From EX4572-165 sp002254885 (GTDB lineage Archaea > Thermoplasmatota > E2 > DHVEG-1): a stretch of DNA of 45,410 nt. The notes beneath the pieces were generated by a model that did no database searches, was not told where the DNA came from, and was given only the letters and a program-made list of their open reading frames with translations. The number at the start of each line of letters is the position of its first letter. Position 1 is the first letter of the stretch. Positions 23,725 through 31,762 of the stretch are shown in pieces. The stretch covers positions 1-45,410 of the forward strand of contig JAOZSQ010000012.1 in the NCBI GenBank assembly GCA_029939595.1, read 5' to 3'. Both the position numbers and the translations under genes were made by a program.

Positions 23725-25773
23725 TTAGCAATCACTTTTAGTTTTTTTATTGAATAGTTCTCTTAATGGAATATAAAACACGAGTAATGCAATAAATAAC
23801 CATAAAAGAATACCTGGAATAACTGGTGGAAACTCAAACATATAAATAGAAATCCCTGATATAATTATAAATGCAACAAAAACACCAGTTAATGCTTCAC
23901 CTGCAATCAATCCTGCTGTAAATAACAGACCTGTTCGAACTATTTTTTCTTTTGGTTTCACTTCTTTCTGTTTTATTGCAAGTTCCCATTCACTTGCTCC
24001 ATCATCATCAGATCCATAATTTTTCTCAATAAGTTTATTTGTTACATGACGAATGATTCCTCCACAAAAAATAGGGGTAGCAAGTGTAAAAGGTAAATAA
24101 ATTCCAATTGCAACTGGTAATATTGGCATATCAATTAGAATTAAAACAAATGCAAGAACCATCCCTGCAATAACAAAAGGCCAGACCATTTCACCACCTA
24201 AAACACCCTTTACAACACCGCTCATTAAAAATGCTTGAGGTGCAGGAAGATTAGGGCTGCCAATATGATATGCTTTATCTAATGCCGATACAACAAGGGC
24301 TAGTACGGGTGCTGCTGCAAGAATTCCAACTATTTCAGCTAATTGTTGCTTATAGGGTGTTGCTCCAATCATTTGACCCGCAGTCATTGATTGTAATACA
24401 TCACCTGATATTGCAGCACAACAACATATCACAGCTGCAATTAACAATGCTACGCCAAATGCACCAACATTTCCTGAAAGTCCAAAACCTAGAAGAATTA
24501 ATGATGTGATAAGTAATACAGAAACTGTCACACCTGATGTGGGGTTATTTGATGAACCAAGAAGTCCTGCCATATATCCTGCAATTGCACTAGCAATAAA
24601 TGCAAAAAGAATTGCAAAAACTGCCATTACTCCTGAGACAAGATAATTATTTGATATCCATGCATAAACCAAAAAAACAGGTATAACCAATAAGCCAATT
24701 AATAAGAATACATATTTAAAGTTCATATCTTGATCTGTTCTTTTTTTTGCTTCTTGCTGACCTCCTTTTATCCCAGCAATAGCTTCTTTGATTCCATCTG
24801 CAAGATTATGTCTTAATGTAAAAATTGTCCATAGACCACCAACTACCATCGCACCAACACCAATATAACGGATATAATCACCCCATATCTGATAAAATCC
24901 CCAGATAAGACTACCAGTTTCTAGATTTCCCGCAGCCATTGCCATAGCATTATTGATTTCCCCTTGTGTTACAGGTGTTGGTATTCCAACAGCTAATGCA
25001 ATCAATGGTGCAAGAATAGCCCAGCCAAGAAGACCACCTACAAATACATAGGATGATATTTTAGGACCAATAATCCAACCTACACCTAGTAATGCAGGAG
25101 ATGTGGCAACTCCACCATAAAATAATCCATCATGATCTCCTCCTCCAATATTAAAACGACCTATGTTAAAGATTCCATGTAGTTTACCTTGAAATGCATG
25201 TAAACCTACCTGGCCAAATTTTAATGTGGCACCTAAGATTCCACCAAGCAGTAACCAAGTACCACTCAAATCAGTATGACTTTCCTTCTTTGTTTTTCCA
25301 TCTCCAACAGTTGTAGTTAAAACTGCTGCTACTGCTACACCTTCGGGGAATGGAAGATCTGTTTTAATGATTAAAGCTCGACGTAGTGGTACCATCCACA
25401 GTACTCCCAGTAATCCCCCTAGCATTGCAACAATTGTAGTTTCTAGATAATGAATCTCCGTCCAAGTTCCAAGTAAAACCATGGCAGGTATCGTAAAAAT
25501 AATTCCGGCAGCAAGAGCAGTACCTGCGGCTGCACCCATCATCCCAATATTAACCTCAAGAATAGTTCCTTTCAAAGGTTTCAATAAAGCAAAAGCCATT
25601 ACCGCACCAGGAATAGCGGCTGAAACTGTCATTCCAGCATAAAGACCAAAGTATGCATTTGCGGAACCTAAAATCATTGCAAGTAATGCACCAATAAGAA
25701 CTGCCTTAAAGGTTAATTCAGGTATATGAGTTTCAGCAGGGATAAAGGATTTAAAGTTCTCTCGTGAAGACAT
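23725..25773 (-). CDS. OPT-family oligopeptide transporter
   Basis: 682 residues from the ATG giving MSSRENFKSF; a TTG nine bases upstream is less likely. About sixteen hydrophobic spans are seen. Family landmarks are ELTFKAVLIGALLAMILGSANAYFGLYAGMTVSAAIPGAVM at the start, DLPFPEGVAVAAVL, NPTSGVTVSVLLITSL and CCAAISGDVLQSMTAG. OPT members import oligopeptides, or metal chelates, with protons. In a genome rich in exported peptidases, peptide uptake is the natural reading. It is flanked by zinc-ribbon genes on both sides. Confidence 0.92.
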   Translation of the reverse strand: MSSRENFKSFIPAETHIPELTFKAVLIGALLAMILGSANAYFGLYAGMTVSAAIPGAVMAFALLKPLKGTILEVNIGMMGAAAGTALAAGIIFTIPAMVLLGTWTEIHYLETTIVAMLGGLLGVLWMVPLRRALIIKTDLPFPEGVAVAAVLTTTVGDGKTKKESHTDLSGTWLLLGGILGATLKFGQVGLHAFQGKLHGIFNIGRFNIGGGDHDGLFYGGVATSPALLGVGWIIGPKISSYVFVGGLLGWAILAPLIALAVGIPTPVTQGEINNAMAMAAGNLETGSLIWGFYQIWGDYIRYIGVGAMVVGGLWTIFTLRHNLADGIKEAIAGIKGGQQEAKKRTDQDMNFKYVFLLIGLLVIPVFLVYAWISNNYLVSGVMAVFAILFAFIASAIAGYMAGLLGSSNNPTSGVTVSVLLITSLILLGFGLSGNVGAFGVALLIAAVICCCAAISGDVLQSMTAGQMIGATPYKQQLAEIVGILAAAPVLALVVSALDKAYHIGSPNLPAPQAFLMSGVVKGVLGGEMVWPFVIAGMVLAFVLILIDMPILPVAIGIYLPFTLATPIFCGGIIRHVTNKLIEKNYGSDDDGASEWELAIKQKEVKPKEKIVRTGLLFTAGLIAGEALTGVFVAFIIISGISIYMFEFPPVIPGILLWLFIALLVFYIPLRELFNKKTKSDC

Positions 25774-25916
25774 TTTTAACAATTCAATATATATATTTCA
25801 ATGTTAATAAAATAATCGGAAAAATGTTTATAAAATTTATTATTAAAAATTATGAGTTATTGATTCTGATAATAATGTCAAAGTAAATACAACCACACAA
25901 TTACCTACATAAAAAG

Positions 25917-25924
25917 TATATAAA
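25917..25924 (+). promoter_or_regulatory. TATA box of the candidate small RNA
   Basis: TATATAAA, about 25-30 bases before the hairpin-forming segment at 25957. No protein gene starts on this strand within 300 bases, so the box has no other obvious client. Confidence 0.5.
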
Positions 25925-25946
25925 TTCAAATGATATTTGATGAATT

Positions 25947-26028
25947 AGAAGGAATTGAGTGCTGGTAGTTTTTTATACATCCCATCCCATCCTATAAATC
26001 CAGCACTCTTTCATCCCTATAATTTTTT
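25947..26028 (+). ncRNA. Candidate small non-coding RNA
   Basis: A segment of about 80 bases beginning 25 bases after a TATA box and ending in TTTTTT at 26023-26028. GAGTGCTGG at 25957-25965 pairs perfectly with CCAGCACTC at 26000-26008. The 34-base loop contains CATCCCATCCCATCC, a C-rich repeat that could pair with purine-rich ribosome-binding sites. It lies between the divergent ends of an OPT transporter promoter and a zinc-ribbon gene. Start and end are estimated. Confidence 0.5.
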
Positions 26029-26066
26029 AATAAGAGTTTATTTAAAAAAAAAGATTAATCGCTATT

Positions 26067-26198
26067 TTAAGTTTTTATTTTAGTTTCTAATTCATCTTGT
26101 GTATAAAATTTTCTACTACAATTAGGACATTGTATTGGAGATTCTTTTGATGAACGGACCCAACGATGAGCACAAAATGGACAATTTTCTCTTTTCAT
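26067..26198 (-). CDS. 43-residue zinc-ribbon protein
   Basis: A short ORF starting MKRENCPFCAHRWV with CPFC and CPNC knuckles at residues 6-9 and 24-27, forming one complete four-Cys zinc site, followed by a helical tail. The HRWV and SSKESP parts recall archaeal zinc ribbons that recognise nucleic acids. No strong ribosome-binding site is seen. The neighbouring gene on the other strand starts 66 bases away. Confidence 0.7.
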   Translation of the reverse strand: MKRENCPFCAHRWVRSSKESPIQCPNCSRKFYTQDELETKIKT

Positions 26199-26264
26199 GA
26201 AAACTTCAATAAAATAAACAAGTTCACATAAATAAAACTATCTTTTGATTTCGACATTTTAAGT

Positions 26265-27395
26265 ATGAAAAAAACATATACAATAAAAATCATGAATGAA
26301 TCATTTAACAAAATAATTAGTAAAAAATTAGGAAATATTTCAGATATTTGGCAAAAAAATGAAGATTTATCAATTATTGAAACAATTTCATCATTAGAAC
26401 AATATTTTCAAAAATTAGCAATAAATAATTCAATAATTAAATCTCAACTAAATGAGGAATTTAAAAGATATCAAGCAAGTCTTTACCATTTTATGTTATA
26501 TTACCTTCCAAAACCAAATCACTCATTTATTATAAATATTAAAAAATCACTTTTTTTTGCTGCATTTATTGGAAATAATTACAAATCATTACAAATATCG
26601 TGCCCAATCTATTTTTCAGAAGAATCAATGTTAGATGATCTAAATAAACTTCTAAACATAAAAGAGTTAAAGTTCATATTAAAAGAAATTGATATTAATT
26701 CAATATTACTAAGAGATGTAAATAGCAAAATTGTAAATATTTTAAGAAAAATAAATAAAAAACATTGTTTTAATTTAAATCAATTAAAAGAAATACCATA
26801 TGCAAATTATGATCTAAAAAAAACATTGCAAATGAAAGGATCACAATTTTCAAATCTACGATGGCATCTTAACAAGTTCAATAGTAAAAACTACAAGATT
26901 GAATTAGTACAACACACACATATTGAAAAAAAAATTAATCATCTCATTGGTAAATGGAGAAGGCATGCAATAAGAGAGAGAGAATTTAGTTTTTCAGATG
27001 TACGATCAGATAAGTTTGGTGCAAAACTGGTATCAGCTATGATAAATATGAATAATAATGATTCTCATGATGATTTTGTATTTTTGAATCCTGACAAATG
27101 CTTTTTCCGTGTTTTAAAAATTAACAACATTGTTTCATCGTTTCATATGGGATTTCCACTTGGTTTTTTTAAAAAATCAACGATTTTTGCCCATTCAATA
27201 GGAATATCGGACCTTTCAATTCCTCATTTAGCTGAATATGCTCAAATTGATTTTTGGAAATATATATATCACTATGGTTTTAGATATGTTAATGATGGAC
27301 CTTCATGGAAAAGATCATTGGAAATTTATAAGAACAAATTTAGACCAACTCATATTCAAAAGTACTATTGGGCAACACTTTCTTTAAAAAAATAG
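26265..27395 (+). CDS. DUF2156-like (phosphatidylglycerol lysyltransferase C-terminal type) acyltransferase-fold protein
   Basis: 376 residues. The second half reads like the GNAT-type fold of DUF2156 proteins: LKKTLQMKGSQFSNLRWHLNKF (helix that in relatives carries GKxxHxxRxxINxF), FFRVLKINNIVSSFHMGF and, near the end, YVNDGPSWKRSLEIYKNKFRP, matching the conserved N-x-x-x-x-x-G-x-x-x-L-x-x-x-K-x-x-x-x-P. Relatives move an aminoacyl group from tRNA to lipids or peptides, or act on unknown substrates. The N-terminal 200 residues are helical and Lys/Asn-rich, unlike known members. Composition is even more AT-rich than the surroundings. Substrate unknown. Confidence 0.65.
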   Translation: MKKTYTIKIMNESFNKIISKKLGNISDIWQKNEDLSIIETISSLEQYFQKLAINNSIIKSQLNEEFKRYQASLYHFMLYYLPKPNHSFIINIKKSLFFAAFIGNNYKSLQISCPIYFSEESMLDDLNKLLNIKELKFILKEIDINSILLRDVNSKIVNILRKINKKHCFNLNQLKEIPYANYDLKKTLQMKGSQFSNLRWHLNKFNSKNYKIELVQHTHIEKKINHLIGKWRRHAIREREFSFSDVRSDKFGAKLVSAMINMNNNDSHDDFVFLNPDKCFFRVLKINNIVSSFHMGFPLGFFKKSTIFAHSIGISDLSIPHLAEYAQIDFWKYIYHYGFRYVNDGPSWKRSLEIYKNKFRPTHIQKYYWATLSLKK

Positions 27396-27433
27396 ATGAA
27401 AGTATTAAATTCAATAATTTTATTTATTCTTAA

Positions 27434-27610
27434 ATGTTGAAAATACTGTTGGAAATTAAGCGAAGTGAAAGACCCTTAGATGATAAGCTGTTAGGTTTTA
27501 TAACTAAAAATTCTTATTTTTTTGTTGCAAACAGTTGTTTTTTGAATGGATATGAATACTATAAATCAACAGGTGGAAAAGATCAAAAAATAATAAAATT
27601 TATAATGTAG
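27434..27610 (+). CDS. Small orphan ORF, 58 residues
   Basis: A 59-codon ORF starting MLKILLEIKRSERPLD and ending at TAG 27610, with a helical first half and aromatic stretch SYFFVANSCFLNGYEYY. It stands 23 bases upstream of the next ORF on the same strand and may belong with it. It has no clear ribosome-binding site and may be the remains of a longer gene. Not recognised. Confidence 0.35.
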   Translation: MLKILLEIKRSERPLDDKLLGFITKNSYFFVANSCFLNGYEYYKSTGGKDQKIIKFIM

Positions 27611-27633
27611 TTAATATTTTTGGAACAATTGAA

Positions 27634-28233
27634 ATGACAAGATATGATAGTAGTTTTAGAGAACCACCATGGGTTATAGGTTCTCCTAAAGAAACATTTG
27701 ATTGGTTAGAAGCAACTCACCCTAGTAAAAAAGAAAAAGATGGTGAGGATCATAAGGAGAAATATCTTACTAATCTACATATTAAATTTGATTTTGATGT
27801 GAATATAAAAGAGATAAAATCAGATTGCATATTTTGTAGAGTAGCTGGTCTTTTTAAACAGGTGGAAGAAGATTTTGATCTTCTTTCCGCAACTGAGTTA
27901 ATTTTAAGAGGTCTTGCAAAAGCAAAGTTTCGAAATACAGTTAAAATTGTTGTTGATAATAATATTTTATATGAGCATCCTGAGAAAAAATCGGACTTAA
28001 GGAAAACTATTGATGATATTGATGAGTTTTCTTCTGAAATTTCAAAAGGAAAAAACGTTGAGATAACTGCTGCTTTAAAAGAAATCGAGAAGTGTTTAGC
28101 GACAATAAAAATAAATAAGATTCACAGTACTAAGGAACATTCAGTTGACATCTTCATAAAAGGAAAGATAAGGGAAGATATTTATCACACATTTTTTAAC
28201 TATCTGAATGAAAAAATTGGATTAAAAGAGTGA
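27634..28233 (+). CDS. Hypothetical accessory protein, 199 residues
   Basis: A soluble, highly charged protein. The first 45 residues (PPWVIGSPKETFDWLEATHP, then KKEKDGEDHKEK) are unstructured-looking; then NLHIKFDFDVNIKEIKSDCIF starts a strand-rich part, followed by a helical stretch around LSATELILRGLAKAK and a second strand-rich end, KEHSVDIFIKGKIRED. Two Cys (DCIFCR) form a CxxC pair. The stop codon is abutted by a recombinase remnant, so the 3' end may be affected by an old integration. No family is recognised. Located in an accessory region, probably of mobile origin. Confidence 0.5.
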   Translation: MTRYDSSFREPPWVIGSPKETFDWLEATHPSKKEKDGEDHKEKYLTNLHIKFDFDVNIKEIKSDCIFCRVAGLFKQVEEDFDLLSATELILRGLAKAKFRNTVKIVVDNNILYEHPEKKSDLRKTIDDIDEFSSEISKGKNVEITAALKEIEKCLATIKINKIHSTKEHSVDIFIKGKIREDIYHTFFNYLNEKIGLKE

Positions 28234-28525
28234 TAGCCGTCAAAAGCTGTTTCTTAATTCTGAAATTGATATTCATGAATTTACTAGCGAGAAAAACAAG
28301 ATTAGTGATACGCCTCATACTTTCTGTAATATCGGAATATATATCCGCGATCATATTGCAAAAACTGGTAAAAAAGTCGTTCATGATGATAGATTTAAAC
28401 TATATTCCTTACGACATACTTTTGCTACATATTATTACTGGACCAAAGACATTAAAAAGGTAGCTCATAGACTTGGACATAATAAAACAGATAGTTTTCT
28501 AATGGTGCAGTATATTCTCTTCTAG
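28226..28525 (+). pseudogene. Remnant of a tyrosine recombinase (phage integrase family), C-terminal part
   Basis: An open frame of about 99 codons without its own start reads as the end of a tyrosine recombinase catalytic domain: LFLNSEID, then IYIRDHIAKTGKKV, SLRHTFATYYYW and KVAHRLGHNKTDSF. LRHTFAT carries the conserved R-x-x-x-[TF] box with the H-x-x-R-equivalent His and Arg, and LGH is the second His motif. The nucleophilic Tyr usually lies about nine residues after LGH; at that place Met occurs, in FLMVQY. The N-terminal half, with the first catalytic Arg, is missing. The frame begins just before the stop of the upstream ORF. It marks an old integration. Confidence 0.8.
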
Positions 28526-28686
28526 CAGTAATGATTGATGAAATTCTATTTATTTTAAAGTGTGCAGTTTCTTTTGACTCAATATCAAATATTTCTTCTA
28601 TCGGATTATATTCAACAGCAGGCATTACTGGAATCATCAGCATTAAGAAAACAACAATCAAACTTACTAACAAGATTTTTTTTCAT
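28452..28686 (-). pseudogene. Disrupted gene for an exported protein
   Basis: On the minus strand an ATG at 28686 is followed by eight A residues. Removing one A would join it to a frame that reads KKILLVSLIVVFLMLMIPVMP, a typical signal peptide, then EYNPIEEIFDIESKETAHF and 25 further residues. As given, the ATG leads to an early stop, so there is one frameshift in a homopolymer, or a sequencing error; a TTG at 28673 could still start the frame. The C-terminal part overlaps the recombinase remnant in antisense, so the gene is likely cut short there. Confidence 0.5.
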
Positions 28687-28696
28687 CTAAACTCAC

Positions 28697-30664
28697 TCAA
28701 TTGATATCATATGTTTTATGTGCTGGATGCCAATCACATTGGATTCTTAATTTATCGCTAAAAAACCCAAATATAATGTAAGGTAAAAACCTTGGTCTAT
28801 CCCAATAATTACCTTTCCAGTAATTATTACTGTTAGTAAAAAATGCGTTTTTATTATTGTCGAAAAAATCATTATTTTTAATATTTGATGTTGAATTTAC
28901 AAGATATATGCCATATTCATCATTTTTATAAATTGAATTCATTGAAATATCTGATTCAGATTGGTTTAGAACGATTCCATAATTGTTTAATGCGAGGTAA
29001 TTGTCAGTAATGATATTATCATTTGAGTTGTTATCAAGAGTTATCCCTTCATATTGATTTGATGTTATGATATTTGAGGAAAGATTGTTATCATTTGAAT
29101 TGTATAGTTGAATTCCACTTTGTGTATTGAATTCAATATTATTATTTGTAATATAGTTTAAATTTGAATGATTTAAATCGATACCATTGAAATTGTTAAT
29201 GATTTGATTATTTAAAATAATATTTTTATCACCGAATGTAAATACATAACTATTAAATCCTTGAATGAAAATTCCCTGTTTTTTATTTGAGGAAATGTAA
29301 TTTTCTGAAATATTATTTTCTTCTGAATGATATAAAGTAATACCATTCTCATTGTTAGAAATTGTATTGCTTGAAATTTTATTGTAACTATGCCATCTTA
29401 GTTCTAAACCAGAATAATCATTTGAAAAAATAAAATTACCACTAATAACATTACTTGATTTATTTATATTCAAGCCCTCCATACATATTCCTTTACTATT
29501 TTTAGATATATAATTATCTTTTAAAATATTATTATAAGATTGTCCATAGAAACCCCATGAATCAGAATCTATTCCATTTATTCCAACTCTTTCATTATCT
29601 ATGATAACATTATTTGAAATAGTGTTATTATGTGTATTAGAAAAAAGACAGACGCCATCATTAACACTCATCATAATTTTATTATTAAATATCTCGTTTT
29701 CATTACATTCAACACTAAGATTTAAACCGCAATCCCGATTATAAGAAATAATATTATTTGAAATATTGTTTTTTGATGCGTTATATGACAAATGAATTCC
29801 ATGTTTTAAATTATTGAATATCTCATTATTTTTTATCGTGTTAAAACTAGAATCACAAAGTAGTATACCTACTCTATTATTATCTTTGATGATATTTCTT
29901 GATATTACAATTTCATCAGACTGAATAGATAATCCTGCATTTGTAAATTGATCTCCACTGTTTTGAATAATAAAACCGGAAATTCTAACCCAATCAGATA
30001 AAATACTAATAACATCTCCCGTTCCACCACCATCAATAATAGCCTTTTTATATTCTCCAAAAAGAGTTATAGATTTATGAATTACAATATTTTCATGATA
30101 AATTCCATTATATACATAAACACTCGTATACTCACTTGCGGCATCAATTCCATCCTGAATTTTATCAAAGTGATTATGATCCCATCCAGGTGTTGACTCA
30201 TTAAAATCATCATCGACAAATGTAATTTTAGAAGTAACTTCAATTACAGTGTTTGTTGTGATATTATTTACACTAATGCTAATATTTCCAGTAGATGATG
30301 GTGAAACAAAAAATTTTATGGAACCATCAGACAATGTAGAATCACTAAGGTTTACGTCCATACTAAATAAATTAACCCAGGCATCTTCGTATGGTTCTTC
30401 ATTTAAAAATACTGTAATCTTGACTTGGGTTGCCATACCTATAAGGATTATTGGCGGTTCAACAAACACCTCTAAATTATCATCATTCATTCTATTAGGT
30501 TCAATTAATGAATATATGTCTTGGCTAATTCCAGCCCATGATCCATCTGTGTTATCATCATATACATAAATAGTTCTACTTTGAGTAGTTTCTGCAGTAA
30601 TAGAAGGCATACTCGTTAGCATAAGAATAATTATTACGCCAATTGCTGGAATGGTTCTTTTCAT
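28697..30664 (-). CDS. Secreted NosD-like parallel beta-helix surface protein
   Basis: 655 residues. A signal peptide (1-24) is followed by a beta-sandwich domain of about 130 residues, then from about 160 a long right-handed beta helix, seen in the many repeats of the type N-x-I-x-x-N-x-x-G-I-x-L (for example NRVGILLCDSSFNTIKNNEI). It starts with the PbH1/NosD features DDDFNESTPGW and IQDGIDAASEYTSVYVYNG. The C-terminus (NYWKGNYWDRPRF, then CDWHPAHKTYDIN) is a typical cap of these archaeal proteins. The extreme Asn content and many sequons suggest N-glycosylation. Roles could be polysaccharide binding or surface-layer structure; no catalytic residues can be assigned. Confidence 0.85.
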   Translation of the reverse strand: MKRTIPAIGVIIILMLTSMPSITAETTQSRTIYVYDDNTDGSWAGISQDIYSLIEPNRMNDDNLEVFVEPPIILIGMATQVKITVFLNEEPYEDAWVNLFSMDVNLSDSTLSDGSIKFFVSPSSTGNISISVNNITTNTVIEVTSKITFVDDDFNESTPGWDHNHFDKIQDGIDAASEYTSVYVYNGIYHENIVIHKSITLFGEYKKAIIDGGGTGDVISILSDWVRISGFIIQNSGDQFTNAGLSIQSDEIVISRNIIKDNNRVGILLCDSSFNTIKNNEIFNNLKHGIHLSYNASKNNISNNIISYNRDCGLNLSVECNENEIFNNKIMMSVNDGVCLFSNTHNNTISNNVIIDNERVGINGIDSDSWGFYGQSYNNILKDNYISKNSKGICMEGLNINKSSNVISGNFIFSNDYSGLELRWHSYNKISSNTISNNENGITLYHSEENNISENYISSNKKQGIFIQGFNSYVFTFGDKNIILNNQIINNFNGIDLNHSNLNYITNNNIEFNTQSGIQLYNSNDNNLSSNIITSNQYEGITLDNNSNDNIITDNYLALNNYGIVLNQSESDISMNSIYKNDEYGIYLVNSTSNIKNNDFFDNNKNAFFTNSNNYWKGNYWDRPRFLPYIIFGFFSDKLRIQCDWHPAHKTYDIN

Positions 30665-30971
30665 GATTTACCCTCATTACAATAATTATAATAAATTGTG
30701 TATACAAATATTTTTCCCATAGATATAAAAACACTTATTTACCCTCATAACGTGCTAACCTTTAACACCATATACTCCCACGTAATAATCTAATTATACC
30801 TAAACATAAACTCACTCTCAGCAGCTTCTTAGAACTTCGACTTATTGATTATCTTCAAGCAATATAGTGCCGTACCCATAATCGACAAAAGTAGAAAACA
30901 GGCTCCCTTCCGTCAAACGGTAAAACGCCAAAAAAGTCATCTGCCGTTAAAAACCCTTCGAGAAATGAGAA
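30665..30971. other. Intergenic stretch of unusual composition
   Basis: About 307 bases between the beta-helix gene and tRNA-Pro. The half next to the tRNA is richer in G+C than other gaps and contains CCGTCAAACGG, a small hairpin, and CTGCCGTT. On the minus strand a frame of about 29 codons (TADDFFGVLPFDGREPVF and on) is open but has no start. It may be a remnant of inserted DNA next to a tRNA gene, but nothing is identifiable. Confidence 0.3.
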
Positions 30972-31044
30972 TGGGCCCGCCGAGATTTGAACTCGGGTTA
31001 CTACCTCCCCGAGGTAGAAGGATGCCAAGCTACCCTACGGGCCC
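30972..31044 (-). tRNA. tRNA-Pro(GGG)
   Basis: Minus-strand cloverleaf: acceptor GGGCCCG/CGGGCCC is perfect; anticodon stem CTACC/GGTAG encloses loop TCGGGGA, giving GGG, with C instead of the usual T at position 33; T arm CCGAG-TTCAAAT-CTCGG is perfect. Discriminator A. CCA not encoded. Confidence 0.94.
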
Positions 31045-31072
31045 AAAAAAAAGGGGTGAGGGGTATTAAAAA

Positions 31073-31092
31073 GGTTTTTTTTCGAAAAAACC
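31073..31092 (-). terminator. Hairpin terminator after the acetate transporter gene
   Basis: GGTTTTTT and AAAAAACC pair around a TTCG loop one base after the stop of the transporter gene. The stem is palindromic, so it reads the same on both strands. Confidence 0.5.
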
Positions 31093-31093
31093 C

Positions 31094-31702
31094 TTATGGT
31101 TTCCAGATAGGCCCACCCATTGGAAGTATTGTTTTCCCTGCAACTGTGTTAATAAGAACTGATGCTGATCCATAAAATGATAATGCAGATGTTGCAAGCA
31201 AAAAGATTCCACCAATTAAAGATGATGCTCCGGTTAGATAATGGAGTATTAGATTTACAACAGCGATATTTACAACAATTAGTATGGCGAAAAATAATTT
31301 GTTTGCCATAAGTGAAGTTACTGTTGCGATAAAACTAAAGATAAGAATTCCAATAAGTCCAAAGGCATAATGTGATATATCAAAGCTTACTCCACCGAAA
31401 ATTGTGAAAAATAATGTTAACGCAATTGCAAACATTGCAAATGCAAAGCCTGTAAAAACTGTTGCCCCAAATATGTTGTTTCTCTTAAAATCCATTATTC
31501 CTGCTACAAGTTGAACACATGCACCAAAGAAAAGAACCCAGGGGACCATTAGAAGTTTATCAATTCCTGAGGTTAATCCAAGATAACCTGACCCAATTAC
31601 TAATGCCGCTACTCCAAGCCCTGTAAGTCCAAGAGCTGCAGGTTCCGCTGGAAGCATTGTTTTTGTATTTGATGATATAGATTCAGTTTTGTTTTTACTC
31701 AT
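31094..31702 (-). CDS. Acetate uptake transporter homologue (GPR1/FUN34/YaaH, SatP family)
   Basis: 202 residues with six hydrophobic spans. The start, LPAEPAALGLTGLGVAAL, carries the family motif N-P-A-P-[ML]-G-L in a variant form with E-P-A-A-L-G-L; the second landmark is WVLFFGACVQLVAGIMDFKRNNIFG. Family members carry acetate or succinate with protons through a hexameric channel. In this organism it could export acetate made by peptide fermentation or take it up. A GGAGAG ribosome-binding site precedes the ATG. A hairpin terminator follows the stop. Confidence 0.88.
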   Translation of the reverse strand: MSKNKTESISSNTKTMLPAEPAALGLTGLGVAALVIGSGYLGLTSGIDKLLMVPWVLFFGACVQLVAGIMDFKRNNIFGATVFTGFAFAMFAIALTLFFTIFGGVSFDISHYAFGLIGILIFSFIATVTSLMANKLFFAILIVVNIAVVNLILHYLTGASSLIGGIFLLATSALSFYGSASVLINTVAGKTILPMGGPIWKP

Positions 31703-31762
31703 AAAAAAAACTCTCCTTTTTTGACCTGAATCACTATTATCATAAAAAGGTTTTTCTAGAAT

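Noticed and set aside
28230..28463. Plus-strand 77-codon ORF over the recombinase remnant
   Set aside because: It is in the frame shifted from the one carrying LRHTFAT and LGH, and has no family likeness.
29000..29700. Dense AT-rich repeats, considered as a tandem DNA repeat or CRISPR
   Set aside because: They are the coding repeats of the Asn-rich beta-helix protein; unit length and sequence vary too much for CRISPR and no spacers exist.
30845..31175. Plus-strand ORFs with a PPRFELGLLPPRGRRMPSY segment
   Set aside because: Spurious translation of antisense tRNA-Pro; such peptides are known annotation artefacts.
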